The position numbers and the translations under genes were made by a program. From an uncultured Clostridia bacterium (lineage in GTDB: Bacteria; Bacillota; Clostridia; UBA1212), in contig CAMZBI010000025.1 of NCBI GenBank assembly GCA_947304585.1, forward strand, positions 1 through 33,265: 33,265 nucleotides of DNA, written 5' to 3'. Shown here in pieces: positions 1-8,098 of the stretch. Under the pieces are notes generated by a model. That model had not been told where the DNA came from. It did not search any database and saw only the letters and a program-made list of their open reading frames with translations. Numbering within the stretch: position 1 is the stretch's first letter; each line of letters begins with the position of its first letter.

Positions 1-70
1 ATGCGGAGCCGAAGGCGGCCGGAAGCGAATCTCCGTCAAAACTTGACACGGTCCATAGCGTTGCGCGATA

Positions 71-99
71 TTGACTTGGCCCCTGAAATTATATACAAT
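71..99 (+). promoter_or_regulatory. sigma-A promoter for the peptidase-rsmD-coaD block
   Basis: A -35 box TTGACT (71-76) and a -10 box TACAAT (94-99) are separated by exactly 17 bp. Transcription would begin near 106. This rules against the GTG at 108 as the peptidase start and favours ATG 156. Bases 1-70 upstream hold only the tail of a GC-rich palindromic segment and no supported gene. Confidence 0.7.
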
Positions 100-155
100 T
101 CAAAGTTGTGCCGGGAACGCAAAAGACGGCAATTCAGGCGATCGAAGGTGATTTC

Positions 156-1235
156 ATGGAAGAGAGAAGAGTTGTTTCAACTGTCAGAAAGTTTCTTGAA
201 GAAAAAGGATACGACGGTCTCATTGTGAGCTCGTGGCAGAACGTTTACTACTGCAGCAGTTTTACCGGCTACGGAGACGCACTGCTTCTGATCACAAAGA
301 CAAAGAAGTTTATTGTCACCGACTCAAGGTATTACGTCCAGGCCGAGAAGCAGTCGGGCGATTTTGAACTGGTCAAAAGCCCCGCCTGGAGCCTGGAGAA
401 GATGACGGAGCTCGTCAAGCAGGAAAATGTCAAAAAGCTGGGGTACGAGGATCTTGCGGTTCTCCACACCATGTACGTGAACTATTTTGAGAAGCTTGGC
501 GCGGAGCTCTTTGGCGTCGGGGATCTGTTCCTCAAGTCGAGGGTTATCAAGACCCCCGAGGAGATAGCCCGGGTGGAGGCGGCCTGCGATCTCGCGTCGG
601 CGGCCCTTGAGAGGACATTCAAATACATAAAGGCGGGGGTCACGGAGATCGGGCTTGCCGCAAGGCTTGAGTATGAGATGAGGACTGCGGGGGCGGACAA
701 GCCGTCCTTCGATACGATCATTGCGTCCGGCGTCAGAGGCAGCATGCCCCACGGAACTGCCAGCGACAAGGTGATCGAAGAGGGCGACGGGGTCACCATT
801 GATTTCGGCGCCTTTTACGGCGGAATGTGCTCCGACATGACCAGGACAGTGTTCGTGGGAGAGCCGTCGGCCGAGATGAGAAAGATTTATGAGGTGGTCA
901 AAGAGGCCCAGCAGACCGCCATTGACGGGTACAAGCCTGGAATGAAGGGCAAGGATCTGGACAAACTGGCCCGGGATGTGATCGCCGGGTACGGATACGG
1001 AGAGTATTTCGGCCACAGCCTTGGCCACGGCGTGGGCATTGACGTTCACGAGGGCGTTCCGGTGTCGCCGGGCAGCGAGCTGGTGCTTGAGAAGGGCATG
1101 ATCTTCAGCGTTGAGCCGGGCATTTATGTGCCGGGCCTTGGCGGCGTGAGGATCGAGGACCTTGTGACCATCGGCGACAACGGCAAACTGAGAATGGTGA
1201 CCAAGGCGCCGGTGAAAGATCTGCTGATCTTCTGA
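156..1235 (+). CDS. M24 family Xaa-Pro aminopeptidase/dipeptidase
   Basis: This is a cytoplasmic dinuclear metallopeptidase that removes N-terminal residues next to proline (359 aa from ATG 156). An N-terminal creatinase-like domain (about 1-125) precedes the pita-bread catalytic domain. Metal ligands of the family are visible: D216 in DFGAFYGGMCSD, D227 in the same motif, H291 in HSLGHGVGIDVHE, the Glu of FSVEPGIY and the Glu of GVRIED. The start was chosen because GAAGGTG lies 5 nt before ATG 156 and the promoter at 71-99 would place the transcript start at about the in-frame GTG 108. The stop is 10 bp from rsmD, so they are probably cotranscribed. The family is certain; whether it is PepP- or PepQ-like is not. 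Confidence 0.93.
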   Translation: MEERRVVSTVRKFLEEKGYDGLIVSSWQNVYYCSSFTGYGDALLLITKTKKFIVTDSRYYVQAEKQSGDFELVKSPAWSLEKMTELVKQENVKKLGYEDLAVLHTMYVNYFEKLGAELFGVGDLFLKSRVIKTPEEIARVEAACDLASAALERTFKYIKAGVTEIGLAARLEYEMRTAGADKPSFDTIIASGVRGSMPHGTASDKVIEEGDGVTIDFGAFYGGMCSDMTRTVFVGEPSAEMRKIYEVVKEAQQTAIDGYKPGMKGKDLDKLARDVIAGYGYGEYFGHSLGHGVGIDVHEGVPVSPGSELVLEKGMIFSVEPGIYVPGLGGVRIEDLVTIGDNGKLRMVTKAPVKDLLIF

Positions 1236-1245
1236 GGAGACGCCA

Positions 1246-1833
1246 ATGGTAAGGGTCATCGCAGGGACCTGCCGCGGACGGAAACTGAAAACGCTGGACA
1301 GCGAGGCCACAAAGCCCACTCTTGACAGGGTCAAGGAGGCCATGTTCAGCATGATCGCGGAGAACATCCCCGGGGCAACGGCTTTCGACATGTTTTCCGG
1401 CAACGGCAGCCTCGGCATAGAGGCCCTGAGCAGGGGCGCGGAGTATTGCTGTTTTTGCGACATTTCGGCGGACTGCTGCAGGATCATCAGGGAAAACATA
1501 ACCGCAACTGGCTTCGGCGACAAGTCTGAAGTGCGGAGAGGCGACTTTGGCGAGGCGGTGGCTGCCCTTGCGGAGAAAGGCCTAAGGGTCGACGTACTGC
1601 TTCTGGACCCGCCCTACAGAAAGGGACTGATCGGCAAGGCATTGGCGTCAAAGGACATCGACCGCATCTGCCGCAACGGAGACGGTGAGGTGTTTCCGCC
1701 AAGGAGGACCATAGCCCTGTGCGAGCATTCCGTTGAGGACGAACTGCCGGAGATCATTGGCAATTTCAGACAGGTGAAGACAAGGCGCTACGGAACTGTT
1801 GCCGTCACGCTTTACGAATATCACAGAGAGTGA
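1246..1833 (+). CDS. rsmD: 16S rRNA (guanine(966)-N(2))-methyltransferase RsmD
   Basis: RsmD methylates G966 of 16S rRNA in the assembling 30S subunit, using S-adenosylmethionine. The 195-residue length is typical. The N-terminus reads VRVIAGTCRGRKL, as is usual for the family. The SAM-binding motif I is DMFSGNGSLGIEALSRGA, and the N6/N2-adenine-type catalytic motif is LLDPPYRKG. A GAGGAGA ribosome site precedes ATG 1246. The gene sits between the M24 peptidase and coaD with 10-bp and 9-bp gaps; rsmD-coaD is a widely conserved bacterial pair, which supports the call. Confidence 0.95.
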   Translation: MVRVIAGTCRGRKLKTLDSEATKPTLDRVKEAMFSMIAENIPGATAFDMFSGNGSLGIEALSRGAEYCCFCDISADCCRIIRENITATGFGDKSEVRRGDFGEAVAALAEKGLRVDVLLLDPPYRKGLIGKALASKDIDRICRNGDGEVFPPRRTIALCEHSVEDELPEIIGNFRQVKTRRYGTVAVTLYEYHRE

Positions 1834-1842
1834 GAACTGCTT

Positions 1843-2340
1843 ATGGAGACGAAGAAATCGAGGATCGGGGTGTATCCCGGAAGCTTTGACCCGTTGACGA
1901 ACGGCCATTTGGATATTATAATTAGAGCATCCGGATTGTTTGACACGCTTATCGTCGGAGTGCTGCGGAATGATGCGAAAAAGACCCTGTTCAGCATGGA
2001 AGAGCGGGTGGAACTCATTGCCAAGTGCACGAATGACATTGCCAACGTCAAAGTCGAGATGTTCGAAGGACTTCTGGTGGATTTCGTTAAAGAGAAAAAG
2101 GCGGGCACCATCGTGAGGGGTCTCCGGGCCGTTTCCGATTACGAATACGAGCTCCAGATGGCCATGATGAACAAGCACATCAGCCCCGACATCGAGACCA
2201 TATTCCTGATGACCGACATAAACAACTCCTTCCTGAGCTCCAGCATGATTAAAGACGTGGCTGTGCACGGGGGAAATATCCGCGGACTTGTGCCGGATGC
2301 GATCGTTGAGGACATTTACAGAAAAGTTAAGAAAATTTAA
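1843..2340 (+). CDS. coaD: pantetheine-phosphate adenylyltransferase (PPAT)
   Basis: CoaD catalyses the penultimate step of coenzyme A synthesis, transferring AMP from ATP to 4'-phosphopantetheine. The 165-residue length matches the family. The nucleotidyltransferase motif [14 protein letters not shown] (the T/HxGH signature) lies near the N-terminus, and the second nucleotide-binding segment appears as FLSSSMIKD near the C-terminus, a mild variant of the usual ISSTxVR. It lies 9 bp behind rsmD in the same operon. CoA supply is relevant to the two acyl-CoA ligases further along, but nothing in the sequence links their regulation. Confidence 0.96.
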   Translation: METKKSRIGVYPGSFDPLTNGHLDIIIRASGLFDTLIVGVLRNDAKKTLFSMEERVELIAKCTNDIANVKVEMFEGLLVDFVKEKKAGTIVRGLRAVSDYEYELQMAMMNKHISPDIETIFLMTDINNSFLSSSMIKDVAVHGGNIRGLVPDAIVEDIYRKVKKI

Positions 2341-2399
2341 AATTTTCACAGTTATACTTAAAGAGGCCGCAAGGCATTCGATCAACGGAGGATAAAAAA

Positions 2400-3197
2400 A
2401 TGGCAGAGAATTATGAAGAAAGCAAAGACACCGCAAGTGAGGCCGGTACTTTTTCGGTGAGCAACGAGAAGAAAAAGCTTACCAACTATAAATCCACGCT
2501 TGAGGAACTGACAGAGATCATTAAGCAGATGAGAGAGGTCGGCTTCGGGACGAAAAAAGGACAGGTGGACAATCCGGGAAGAGTCCGGGAACTTGTGGAT
2601 CTGCTTAATGCAAACCTGCCCGAAACCGTTGACAGAGCAATAAACGTTCTCAAGAAGTCGGAGACAATAGTTCTCAGTGCGAACAAGATGAAAAAAGACC
2701 TGGAGGAAGAGGCCCGGAGGATCGACGCAGAGATCACGAAATCCAAGGAAGACTGCGACAGAAACTGCACTGAGGCCATTGGCGCTGCAAGAGAGCAGGG
2801 CAGGAGAGAAGCTGAGAATATAGTTGCCAAGGCTCAGGCCCAGGCAGAGGCTATCGTTGAGGCGGCCAGAAAGAAAGCCGCTCAGCTTGTTGACGAGAAC
2901 AACGTCACCATCGCCGCGAGAGAAGAAGCTGCCCGCTACCTCAGCGCTAAGAAAGCGGAGGCCGACGGCTATTCCAAATCGGTCCACGACGAGGCTGACA
3001 CTTATTCCGAGGACGTTCGCAGAAGAGTTGAAGCCGACAGAGAAATGGCTTACCAGAAACTCAGAGAAGCTGTTTCCGGAAATCTTCAGATGGTTGAGAC
3101 TGCCTACACCGAGATGGAAAAACAGATCAAGTCCGTCTTCAGCGGAGTGAGCCAGGCACATCAGGACTTCATCGACAAATATGCGACCAAAAAGTGA
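2400..3197 (+). CDS. long coiled-coil protein of unknown role, downstream of coaD
   Basis: I do not recognise a precise family. The 265-residue protein has no signal peptide or membrane segment. Residues about 20-90 are predicted helical (LEELTEIIKQMREVGFG). From about 95 to 250 it is a nearly continuous Ala/Glu/Lys/Arg-rich coiled coil, with segments such as AQAQAEAIVEAARKKAAQL that resemble the stator b-subunit of ATP synthase or DivIVA-type proteins. Similar coiled-coil ORFs sit behind coaD in other Clostridia and are often labelled ATPase or hypothetical. CGGAGG lies just upstream of ATG 2400. A structural or division-related role is only a guess. The ATP-synthase label should not be taken literally, because no other atp gene is nearby. 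Confidence 0.8.
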   Translation: MAENYEESKDTASEAGTFSVSNEKKKLTNYKSTLEELTEIIKQMREVGFGTKKGQVDNPGRVRELVDLLNANLPETVDRAINVLKKSETIVLSANKMKKDLEEEARRIDAEITKSKEDCDRNCTEAIGAAREQGRREAENIVAKAQAQAEAIVEAARKKAAQLVDENNVTIAAREEAARYLSAKKAEADGYSKSVHDEADTYSEDVRRRVEADREMAYQKLREAVSGNLQMVETAYTEMEKQIKSVFSGVSQAHQDFIDKYATKK

Positions 3198-3224
3198 TGC
3201 CGGATAAATGACGGATTTTAACGG

Positions 3225-3306
3225 GGAAGCAATGCGCCGCGGACGACGGGATTGCTTCCTCCTTGTTTCTCAAACAGGGCGGTTTACCAGAAGGTAAACA
3301 CTTTTT
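3225..3306 (+). terminator. two successive hairpins between the coiled-coil gene and rsmE
   Basis: GGAAGCAAT (3225-3233) pairs with ATTGCTTCC (3251-3259) over a 17-nt loop and is followed by a pyrimidine-rich tract. A second hairpin, GTTTACC (3282-3288)-AGAA-GGTAAAC (3293-3299), is followed by ACTTTTT. The second has the form of a Rho-independent terminator, though its stem is only 7 bp. It ends about 30 nt before rsmE, so it may terminate the coaD operon or attenuate into rsmE. No strong promoter was seen between them. Confidence 0.5.
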
Positions 3307-3335
3307 CGGAAAACCGGCACAGGAGAAGAGGATAG

Positions 3336-4073
3336 ATGAGATTTTTTGTCCCCGAGGGGAATATTGACAGAGAGGCCGGAAAGGCATTCATCACCGGCAG
3401 CGACGTCAGCCACATAAGGACGGTGTTGAGGGCCAGGACCGGGGACGGGGTGACCCTTTGCGACACCGCAGGAAACCTTTACTCCTGCGAGATCTCGGAA
3501 ATCGCCAAAGACCGCATAACCTGCGACGTTCTGAGCTGCGAGAAATGTCCTTCGGAGCCTGAGATCCCGGTGATCCTTCTTCAAGGGATACCCAAGGGCG
3601 AAAAAATGGAGTTCATCATCCAGAAATGCGTGGAGCTTGGCGTCAGCGTAATCATCCCGGTTTCCACCGAAAGGACCGTGGTCAGGTTCGACACGAAGCA
3701 GGACCGTGAGAAAAAGGTGGCCCGGTGGCAGAAGATCGCCGGGGAGGCCGCAAAACAGTCCGGCAGAGGAGCGGTGCCCGTTATCGGCGACGTGACGGGG
3801 TTCAAAGACGTTTTCGGGACCCTTGGCGACGGGCTGAAGATAATTCCCTACGAAAACGAGCGGGACAGGACACTCAAGGACCTTCTGAGGTCGGAACTGC
3901 CCGTGGACAGAATATATGTTTTTATCGGACCGGAAGGGGGATTTTCCCTTGACGAGGTGGAAAGAGCGGTGAGCGAGGGTTTCACACCTGTGACCCTTGG
4001 CAAGAGGATCCTTAGGACCGAGACCGCCGGAATGGCAACCCTTGCGTCCATAAGATACGAGATCGGCGACTGA
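3336..4073 (+). CDS. rsmE: 16S rRNA (uracil(1498)-N(3))-methyltransferase RsmE
   Basis: RsmE methylates U1498 of 16S rRNA in the 30S subunit with SAM as donor. The 245-residue length fits the SPOUT-fold family. The N-terminal PUA-like part begins MRFFVP and contains HIRTVLRARTGD (typical HxxxVLR). The C-terminal knotted domain has the signature GPEGGFS and the strongly conserved LGKRILRTETAGMA. AGGAGAAGAGG precedes ATG 3336. It is followed after 17 bp by the NAGPA-domain gene, so the three genes 3336-6657 probably form one transcript. Confidence 0.95.
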   Translation: MRFFVPEGNIDREAGKAFITGSDVSHIRTVLRARTGDGVTLCDTAGNLYSCEISEIAKDRITCDVLSCEKCPSEPEIPVILLQGIPKGEKMEFIIQKCVELGVSVIIPVSTERTVVRFDTKQDREKKVARWQKIAGEAAKQSGRGAVPVIGDVTGFKDVFGTLGDGLKIIPYENERDRTLKDLLRSELPVDRIYVFIGPEGGFSLDEVERAVSEGFTPVTLGKRILRTETAGMATLASIRYEIGD

Positions 4074-4090
4074 CGCCGGAAATATTGCAA

Positions 4091-5227
4091 ATGAAGGAAA
4101 ATTCGAAGAGCGAACCGGATAAGAAAACCACGGGAAAGCGGGTCGCAGCGGTGATCGGCAAGGTCTTTGTGCGCCTTCTCGCAGTGGTGCTGTCGGTGGT
4201 GATCGCGGTGATGATGACCCTCATCTCGGCGATATATATCATTTCGAAAAGCGACTCCGAGGTGGTGAAGGAGCTGTTCGTCACCACTGTGATCGATACG
4301 GGAGCCCTGGATTTCTGCGCCAAAATGTTCCTCTCGGACGAGGAGGTCAATGCGATCCTCGAAAAGAACCAGATCGTGGTGCCCGAGGGGAAAACGGATA
4401 CCACTCTTGTGGTCATTGGCGAGAGCGAGAAGGACCCGGAGCAGCAGATAATTGACGATGAGAAGGACAAGGAGCAGGGGATCGTCTATAACGACCAGGG
4501 CGTCTGCCTTCTGGACATCACCGGGAGGACATATGTCGGCAAGGTGCTGATCGTCAAGGACCCCTCGAGGATCAAAGTTGCCGGCCTCAACAAGTACGGT
4601 GAAGGGATCGTTGGCAAGACCACCGAGCAGATGGCAAAAGAAGCAGATGCCTTTGCTGCGGTGAACGCCGGCGGATACCGGGAAATGTCCGACTTCAAGA
4701 CCGGAGGCATACCTGAGGGCCGGGAAGAGGGCGGTTTTGTGGTGATCAACGGCGAGAAAAAGTGGGGCAGCGAAGGAGTTGCCTACGAGGTCATCGGGTT
4801 TGACGCCAATAACATCCTCCACGTTGACAGAATGACCGCCGCCGAGGCCCGTGAGCTGGGCATAAGAGACGCGGTGAACTTCGGACCAATTCTTGTGAAA
4901 AACGGCGAGCCCTGCCTGGTACCCACCACAGGCGCAAACCTTGGCTTCCACCCGCGGACAGCCATTGGCCAGAGGGCTGACGGCTCGGTGATACTCGTGG
5001 TCATTGACGGAAGACAGGCCCACAGCCTCGGGGCTTCCTACACAGACCTGATCGAGATTTTCATGCGCTACGGCGCTGTGAACGCGGCCAACCTTGACGG
5101 CGGCATGTCTTCTTATATGTACTACAACGGCGAAGTGATCACCAGCCCCTACATGCTTTATTTCAACAACGGAAGGCGCACGGTGGCCACCAGCATAATC
5201 GTGACAAGGCTTGAAGACGCGGATTGA
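4091..5227 (+). CDS. membrane-anchored phosphodiester glycosidase (NAGPA domain) protein
   Basis: The protein has a basic N-terminus, one membrane segment (about residues 22-48) and an extracytoplasmic region ending in a NAGPA-type (phosphodiester glycosidase) domain at about 120-375. Family hallmarks are AAVNAGGYREM near the domain start, HPRTAIGQRADGSVILVVIDGR in split form (HPRTAIG, then VVIDGR), and NLDGGMSSYMYYNG near the end. Bacterial members act on cell-surface glycans such as teichoic-acid or polysaccharide phosphodiesters; the substrate here is unknown. An in-frame TTG at 4085 is possible, but ATG 4091 is preferred. The next gene begins 14 bp downstream and is also a single-pass surface protein, so the two may act together. 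Confidence 0.85.
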   Translation: MKENSKSEPDKKTTGKRVAAVIGKVFVRLLAVVLSVVIAVMMTLISAIYIISKSDSEVVKELFVTTVIDTGALDFCAKMFLSDEEVNAILEKNQIVVPEGKTDTTLVVIGESEKDPEQQIIDDEKDKEQGIVYNDQGVCLLDITGRTYVGKVLIVKDPSRIKVAGLNKYGEGIVGKTTEQMAKEADAFAAVNAGGYREMSDFKTGGIPEGREEGGFVVINGEKKWGSEGVAYEVIGFDANNILHVDRMTAAEARELGIRDAVNFGPILVKNGEPCLVPTTGANLGFHPRTAIGQRADGSVILVVIDGRQAHSLGASYTDLIEIFMRYGAVNAANLDGGMSSYMYYNGEVITSPYMLYFNNGRRTVATSIIVTRLEDAD

Positions 5228-5241
5228 TACAGGACCTTGAT

Positions 5242-6657
5242 ATGGCAGAAAAAAAGAGGGCAAAAAAAGGAAGCATATTCTGGAAAATATTTGCGGTGTG
5301 GATCGTCATCCTCGCCGTTGCCTGTTGCGTTGCCCTTTATTTCGGACGGCTCGTGATGGTCGATTACGACGAGTCCCAGCGTTTCCCTTACGATGACGCG
5401 GTGAGGCTTGCCAATGAGATCGCCGGCGGTGATTACAGCCTGCTCTATGACCGGGAAGAGTTCCACAACTCAATGGTATTTGAAAAAGAGGAATACGAAC
5501 GGCGGATCGCTGAGGCCGTTGCCGCAAACGGTGGCTGCGACGTGAAAAAGGGCTTCTCCCCCGACGCCGCAAAAAATCCAACGTTTATTATAAGTGCCGG
5601 GGAGAAAAAGATCGCCACGGTGGTCTACGAGCGTATCGAGGAGAAATCGGAATACGGTTTTGACAAGTATGCGTTTTTATCCCTGACGCCTTTTACCGAG
5701 GGGTCCTTCGGCGTGAAGCTGCTGGTTCCCGAGGACTGCGACCTGATACTTAACGGCTTTGCCATTGGCGAGGAGTTCAGGACCGGCGAGACTGTCGCCA
5801 ATGCCGCCCCGAAGGACGACATTGAAAAAACCGGCGAGGTCACTTCGTATTACTACTACGTGGAAGACCTGATGGAGCAGCCTTCCTTTAGGATCGTGTA
5901 CAAGGACACAAAGCTTGACGCGGACGTGGTCTGGGACGACGAACTGAAAGTCTTCACCACAAGAAAATACGAGACCGCCGCCGAGGCCCCGTCAAACTAC
6001 AGGATATTCGTCAACGGCGTCGAAATTACGGACGGCGACCGGTTTGTCGTCAAAAACGATATCCCGATCGACGAGATCGAGTACGAGCAGAAGTACACCG
6101 GCAGGGACCTGACCATGGTCACCTACCACGTCTCGGGTCTCCGCTACAGGGACGGAATTCAGATCACCTACAAAGATTTTGAGGGCAACGAGTTTACCCC
6201 GGAATTTTCCGAGAAAAAACAGGCATATTACTGCGGCGCCGGAATAACGCCAAAGGACCTTTCCGCCTACGGTATCGACGAAGAGTTTCTCTTCACGAGG
6301 GCCATCGGCTACGCCCGTTTTATCAACAACGACGACCCCAACGGCGAGGACATCAAGTTCGTCAAATCCGCTGTAAAGCAGTATTTTCTCCCGGATTCAC
6401 AGGCCTACAACGACCTGATAGATTTCTGGGTGGTGTTTTCATCCCACAAGGAGTTCTGGATCGAAAACAAGTCCCTGGACGAGCTGGTCTTTTACCACGA
6501 AGGCCTTTTCCGGGCGACCGTCTCCTTTGACTACTGCATCCGGGGCTTCAACCACCAGACCGACAACGAGAAGAAATACGAGACAACGGTCAGCTTCTGG
6601 TACGCCAATGTTGACGGCAACTGGTACATAGTGGACCTTGCCCTTGGCGGGAGCTGA
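5242..6657 (+). CDS. single-pass membrane protein with large extracytoplasmic region, unknown function
   Basis: I do not recognise a named family. The 471-residue product has a Lys/Arg-rich start, a single hydrophobic helix at about 12-34 (FWKIFAVWIVILAVACCVAL) and then some 435 soluble residues presumably outside the membrane. ATG 5242 has AGGA 7 nt upstream; a TTG at 5224 overlaps the previous stop and is less likely. Two internal segments (around FGVKLLVPEDCDLILNGFAI and YRIFVNGVEI) look like beta-rich NG-containing repeats, and the C-terminal 100 residues end FWYANVDGNWYIVDLAL, reminiscent of NTF2-like domains in TcaA-type envelope proteins. That resemblance is by eye only. It is probably cotranscribed with the NAGPA gene. 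Confidence 0.8.
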   Translation: MAEKKRAKKGSIFWKIFAVWIVILAVACCVALYFGRLVMVDYDESQRFPYDDAVRLANEIAGGDYSLLYDREEFHNSMVFEKEEYERRIAEAVAANGGCDVKKGFSPDAAKNPTFIISAGEKKIATVVYERIEEKSEYGFDKYAFLSLTPFTEGSFGVKLLVPEDCDLILNGFAIGEEFRTGETVANAAPKDDIEKTGEVTSYYYYVEDLMEQPSFRIVYKDTKLDADVVWDDELKVFTTRKYETAAEAPSNYRIFVNGVEITDGDRFVVKNDIPIDEIEYEQKYTGRDLTMVTYHVSGLRYRDGIQITYKDFEGNEFTPEFSEKKQAYYCGAGITPKDLSAYGIDEEFLFTRAIGYARFINNDDPNGEDIKFVKSAVKQYFLPDSQAYNDLIDFWVVFSSHKEFWIENKSLDELVFYHEGLFRATVSFDYCIRGFNHQTDNEKKYETTVSFWYANVDGNWYIVDLALGGS

Positions 6658-6746
6658 CGGCGCGCCTGCGGCGCGGTGCGATGCTGCGCATCGCAAGTGA
6701 TCAGTGAATAGTTATCAGTGAACAGTTAATGGTTGGCAGTTAACGG
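6658..6746. repeat. dispersed palindrome plus AGTGA-linker repeat
   Basis: This gap opens with GC-rich palindromes, including TGCGATG (6677-6683)-CTGCG-CATCGCA (6689-6695), followed by the linker words AGTGAATAGTT and AGTGAACAGTTAA. The same palindrome-and-linker grammar recurs at 7861, 12055, 20935, 24066 and elsewhere. The rest of the gap (6747-6995) is AT-rich with several AATATTAT words and holds the promoter at 6865-6893; no other gene is seen in it. Confidence 0.65.
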
Positions 6747-6864
6747 TTTGACACAAGTTAAAATAATATTAATTTTCTTGTAAAATTACGCTAAATATTA
6801 TTTATTGTTGTGCTTTGCAATATTATTTCCGGAAAATATCCTATTTTCGTCAATATTATTCTGT

Positions 6865-6893
6865 TTGACTTCTTCTTTTTCGCCGCTTAAAAT
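6865..6893 (+). promoter_or_regulatory. sigma-A promoter for the Rpn-type nuclease gene
   Basis: TTGACT (6865-6870) and TAAAAT (6888-6893) are 17 bp apart. The transcript would start near 6900, giving a leader of about 95 nt before the TTG start at 6996. The surrounding AT-rich sequence contrasts with the GC-rich flanks. Confidence 0.6.
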
Positions 6894-6995
6894 CATTTTT
6901 GCGCATGAAGGAATCTTCACTAAACACGGCCGTTATATTTAAAATTTCATTTCTCTTGCGCGAAAAATATTGGCGATGAAAAGGAGAGCGAAATA

Positions 6996-7859
6996 TTGAA
7001 AAATTTGTATGAAAAAGGTAAAATGAGTGCCGAAGATGTTGACCGGTTGAGGAGACTTCGTCTGATCGACGACGAGTTTATGACAGCCTGTTTTGACGGT
7101 TACAATAAAGGCACGGAACTTCTCCTCAGAATTATTCTCAGCAGAGACGATCTCAAAGTCATAGATTCCCATGTTCAAAAGACTGTAAAAAATATCCACG
7201 GGAGAGATTTGAGGCTTGATATCGTTGCCAAGGATGAACTGGGAAAAGTATATAACATTGAGATCCAGAGGGCTTCGTCGAAGGCGGCGGCCAGGCGTGC
7301 CAGGTACCACTCGAGTATGCTGGATGCCGAGATCCTGGAGCGCGGCGTTGATTTTAAAGAACTTCCTGACACGTTTGTGATTTTTATTACCGAACATGAT
7401 ATTTTCGGGGAAAACAAGCCTATTTATTGGTTTATGAGATCCGAAAAACAGTCGGGAAGGGCGCTTGGCGACGGCACAAATATTGTTTACGTTAACGGCA
7501 GCTACCGTGATCCGAATACTGAGCTCGGGCTGCTGATGAGGGATTTCTTCTGCGAGAGCGCGGATGAGATGCACTTTAGCGTTCTTGCCGACAGAGTCAG
7601 GCAGCTTAAGGAAGAAGAGAAAGGAGTAAGAGATATGTCGAATGTGTTTGACGAGATAAGAGAAGAGGGCGAAAAACGCGGGGAAAAACGCGGAGAGAAA
7701 CGTGGCGAGAAAAAGGGAAAAGAGAAGACGACGATTCTCCATATACAGAGTATTATGGAATCTCTTGACATGTCTGCTGAGGATGCCATGAAGGCTCTCA
7801 GGATTCCATTGAAAGATCAGCCGAAGTATTTGAGCATGATCGGGAACAGGTTAGAGTGA
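6996..7859 (+). CDS. Rpn/PD-(D/E)XK nuclease family (transposase-like) protein
   Basis: This 287-residue protein belongs to the PD-(D/E)XK nuclease group that includes Rpn recombination-promoting nucleases and so-called PDDEXK transposases. The core reads RDLRLDIVAKDELG then VYNIEIQR, placing the acidic and Gln residues at D75, E89 and Q91, followed by the typical RARYHSSMLD segment. Near residue 225 the unit GEKR is repeated about four times, giving a charged linker before a helical tail. Translation most likely starts at TTG 6996, because AAGGAGAG sits 7 nt upstream; the next ATG (7023) would have no comparable site. Composition is more AT-rich than its neighbours and the gene has its own promoter and terminator, consistent with an acquired gene. 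Roles in recombination, mobility or phage defence have been suggested for such families; none is shown here. Confidence 0.88.
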   Translation: MKNLYEKGKMSAEDVDRLRRLRLIDDEFMTACFDGYNKGTELLLRIILSRDDLKVIDSHVQKTVKNIHGRDLRLDIVAKDELGKVYNIEIQRASSKAAARRARYHSSMLDAEILERGVDFKELPDTFVIFITEHDIFGENKPIYWFMRSEKQSGRALGDGTNIVYVNGSYRDPNTELGLLMRDFFCESADEMHFSVLADRVRQLKEEEKGVRDMSNVFDEIREEGEKRGEKRGEKRGEKKGKEKTTILHIQSIMESLDMSAEDAMKALRIPLKDQPKYLSMIGNRLE

Positions 7860-7860
7860 A

Positions 7861-7905
7861 TCGTGGATAGTGAACAGTTGAGGTGCGGTGCTCTGACACC
7901 GCAAT
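7861..7905. repeat. dispersed palindrome plus linker repeat, short copy
   Basis: The linker word AGTGAACAGTTGAGG is followed by the hairpin TGCGGTG (7884-7890)-CTCTGA-CACCGCA (7897-7903). It is a short member of the same dispersed family seen at 6658 and 20935. Confidence 0.55.
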
Positions 7906-7906
7906 C

Positions 7907-7955
7907 AAAAGCGAAGAGTGGGTGCTTGACAGGAAAGCATCCACTCTTCGCTTTT
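7907..7955. terminator. strong bidirectional terminator between convergent genes
   Basis: A 21-bp inverted repeat pairs 7907-7927 with 7935-7955 around a 7-nt loop, with a single G-U pair. It begins AAAA and ends TTTT, so both strands have an A-tract and a U-tract. It lies between the convergent nuclease and phosphatase genes and would end both transcripts. Confidence 0.88.
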
Positions 7956-8098
7956 AACAATTTGTTATGAACCCAATACTGTAAAGGGACTTCTATAAAG
8001 GCATTCACTCCGTGGGACGAAAGAACCTCGTCAAAGAAAAGATGATCTGAAGGAAGATGAGTCTTCCCCCGGCGCAAAGAGCCGTAAATCCCCGTTCC
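7956..8098. other. unexplained segment downstream of the phosphatase
   Basis: About 140 bp without a convincing gene or hairpin. The minus strand is open here, but the open frame runs through the terminator hairpin and the repeat, has no ribosome site and resembles nothing I recognise. It could be phosphatase 3' untranslated sequence or a decayed gene end. Confidence 0.35.

Noticed and set aside
1..155. Short ORFs and a GTG start at the window beginning
   Set aside because: The promoter at 71-99 places transcription start near 106, so translation from GTG 108 or from frames upstream is unlikely.
324..1523. 399-codon open frame on the minus strand
   Set aside because: It lies antisense to the M24 peptidase and rsmD, both recognised by family motifs. 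It has no ribosome site or family motif and comes from codon bias.
3848..5263. 471-codon open frame on the minus strand
   Set aside because: It is antisense to rsmE and the NAGPA gene; His/Val/Arg-rich translation is typical of a shadow frame.
7817..8077. 86-codon minus-strand ORF
   Set aside because: It runs through the bidirectional terminator and the palindromic repeat, has no ribosome site and would have to be read through a 21-bp hairpin.
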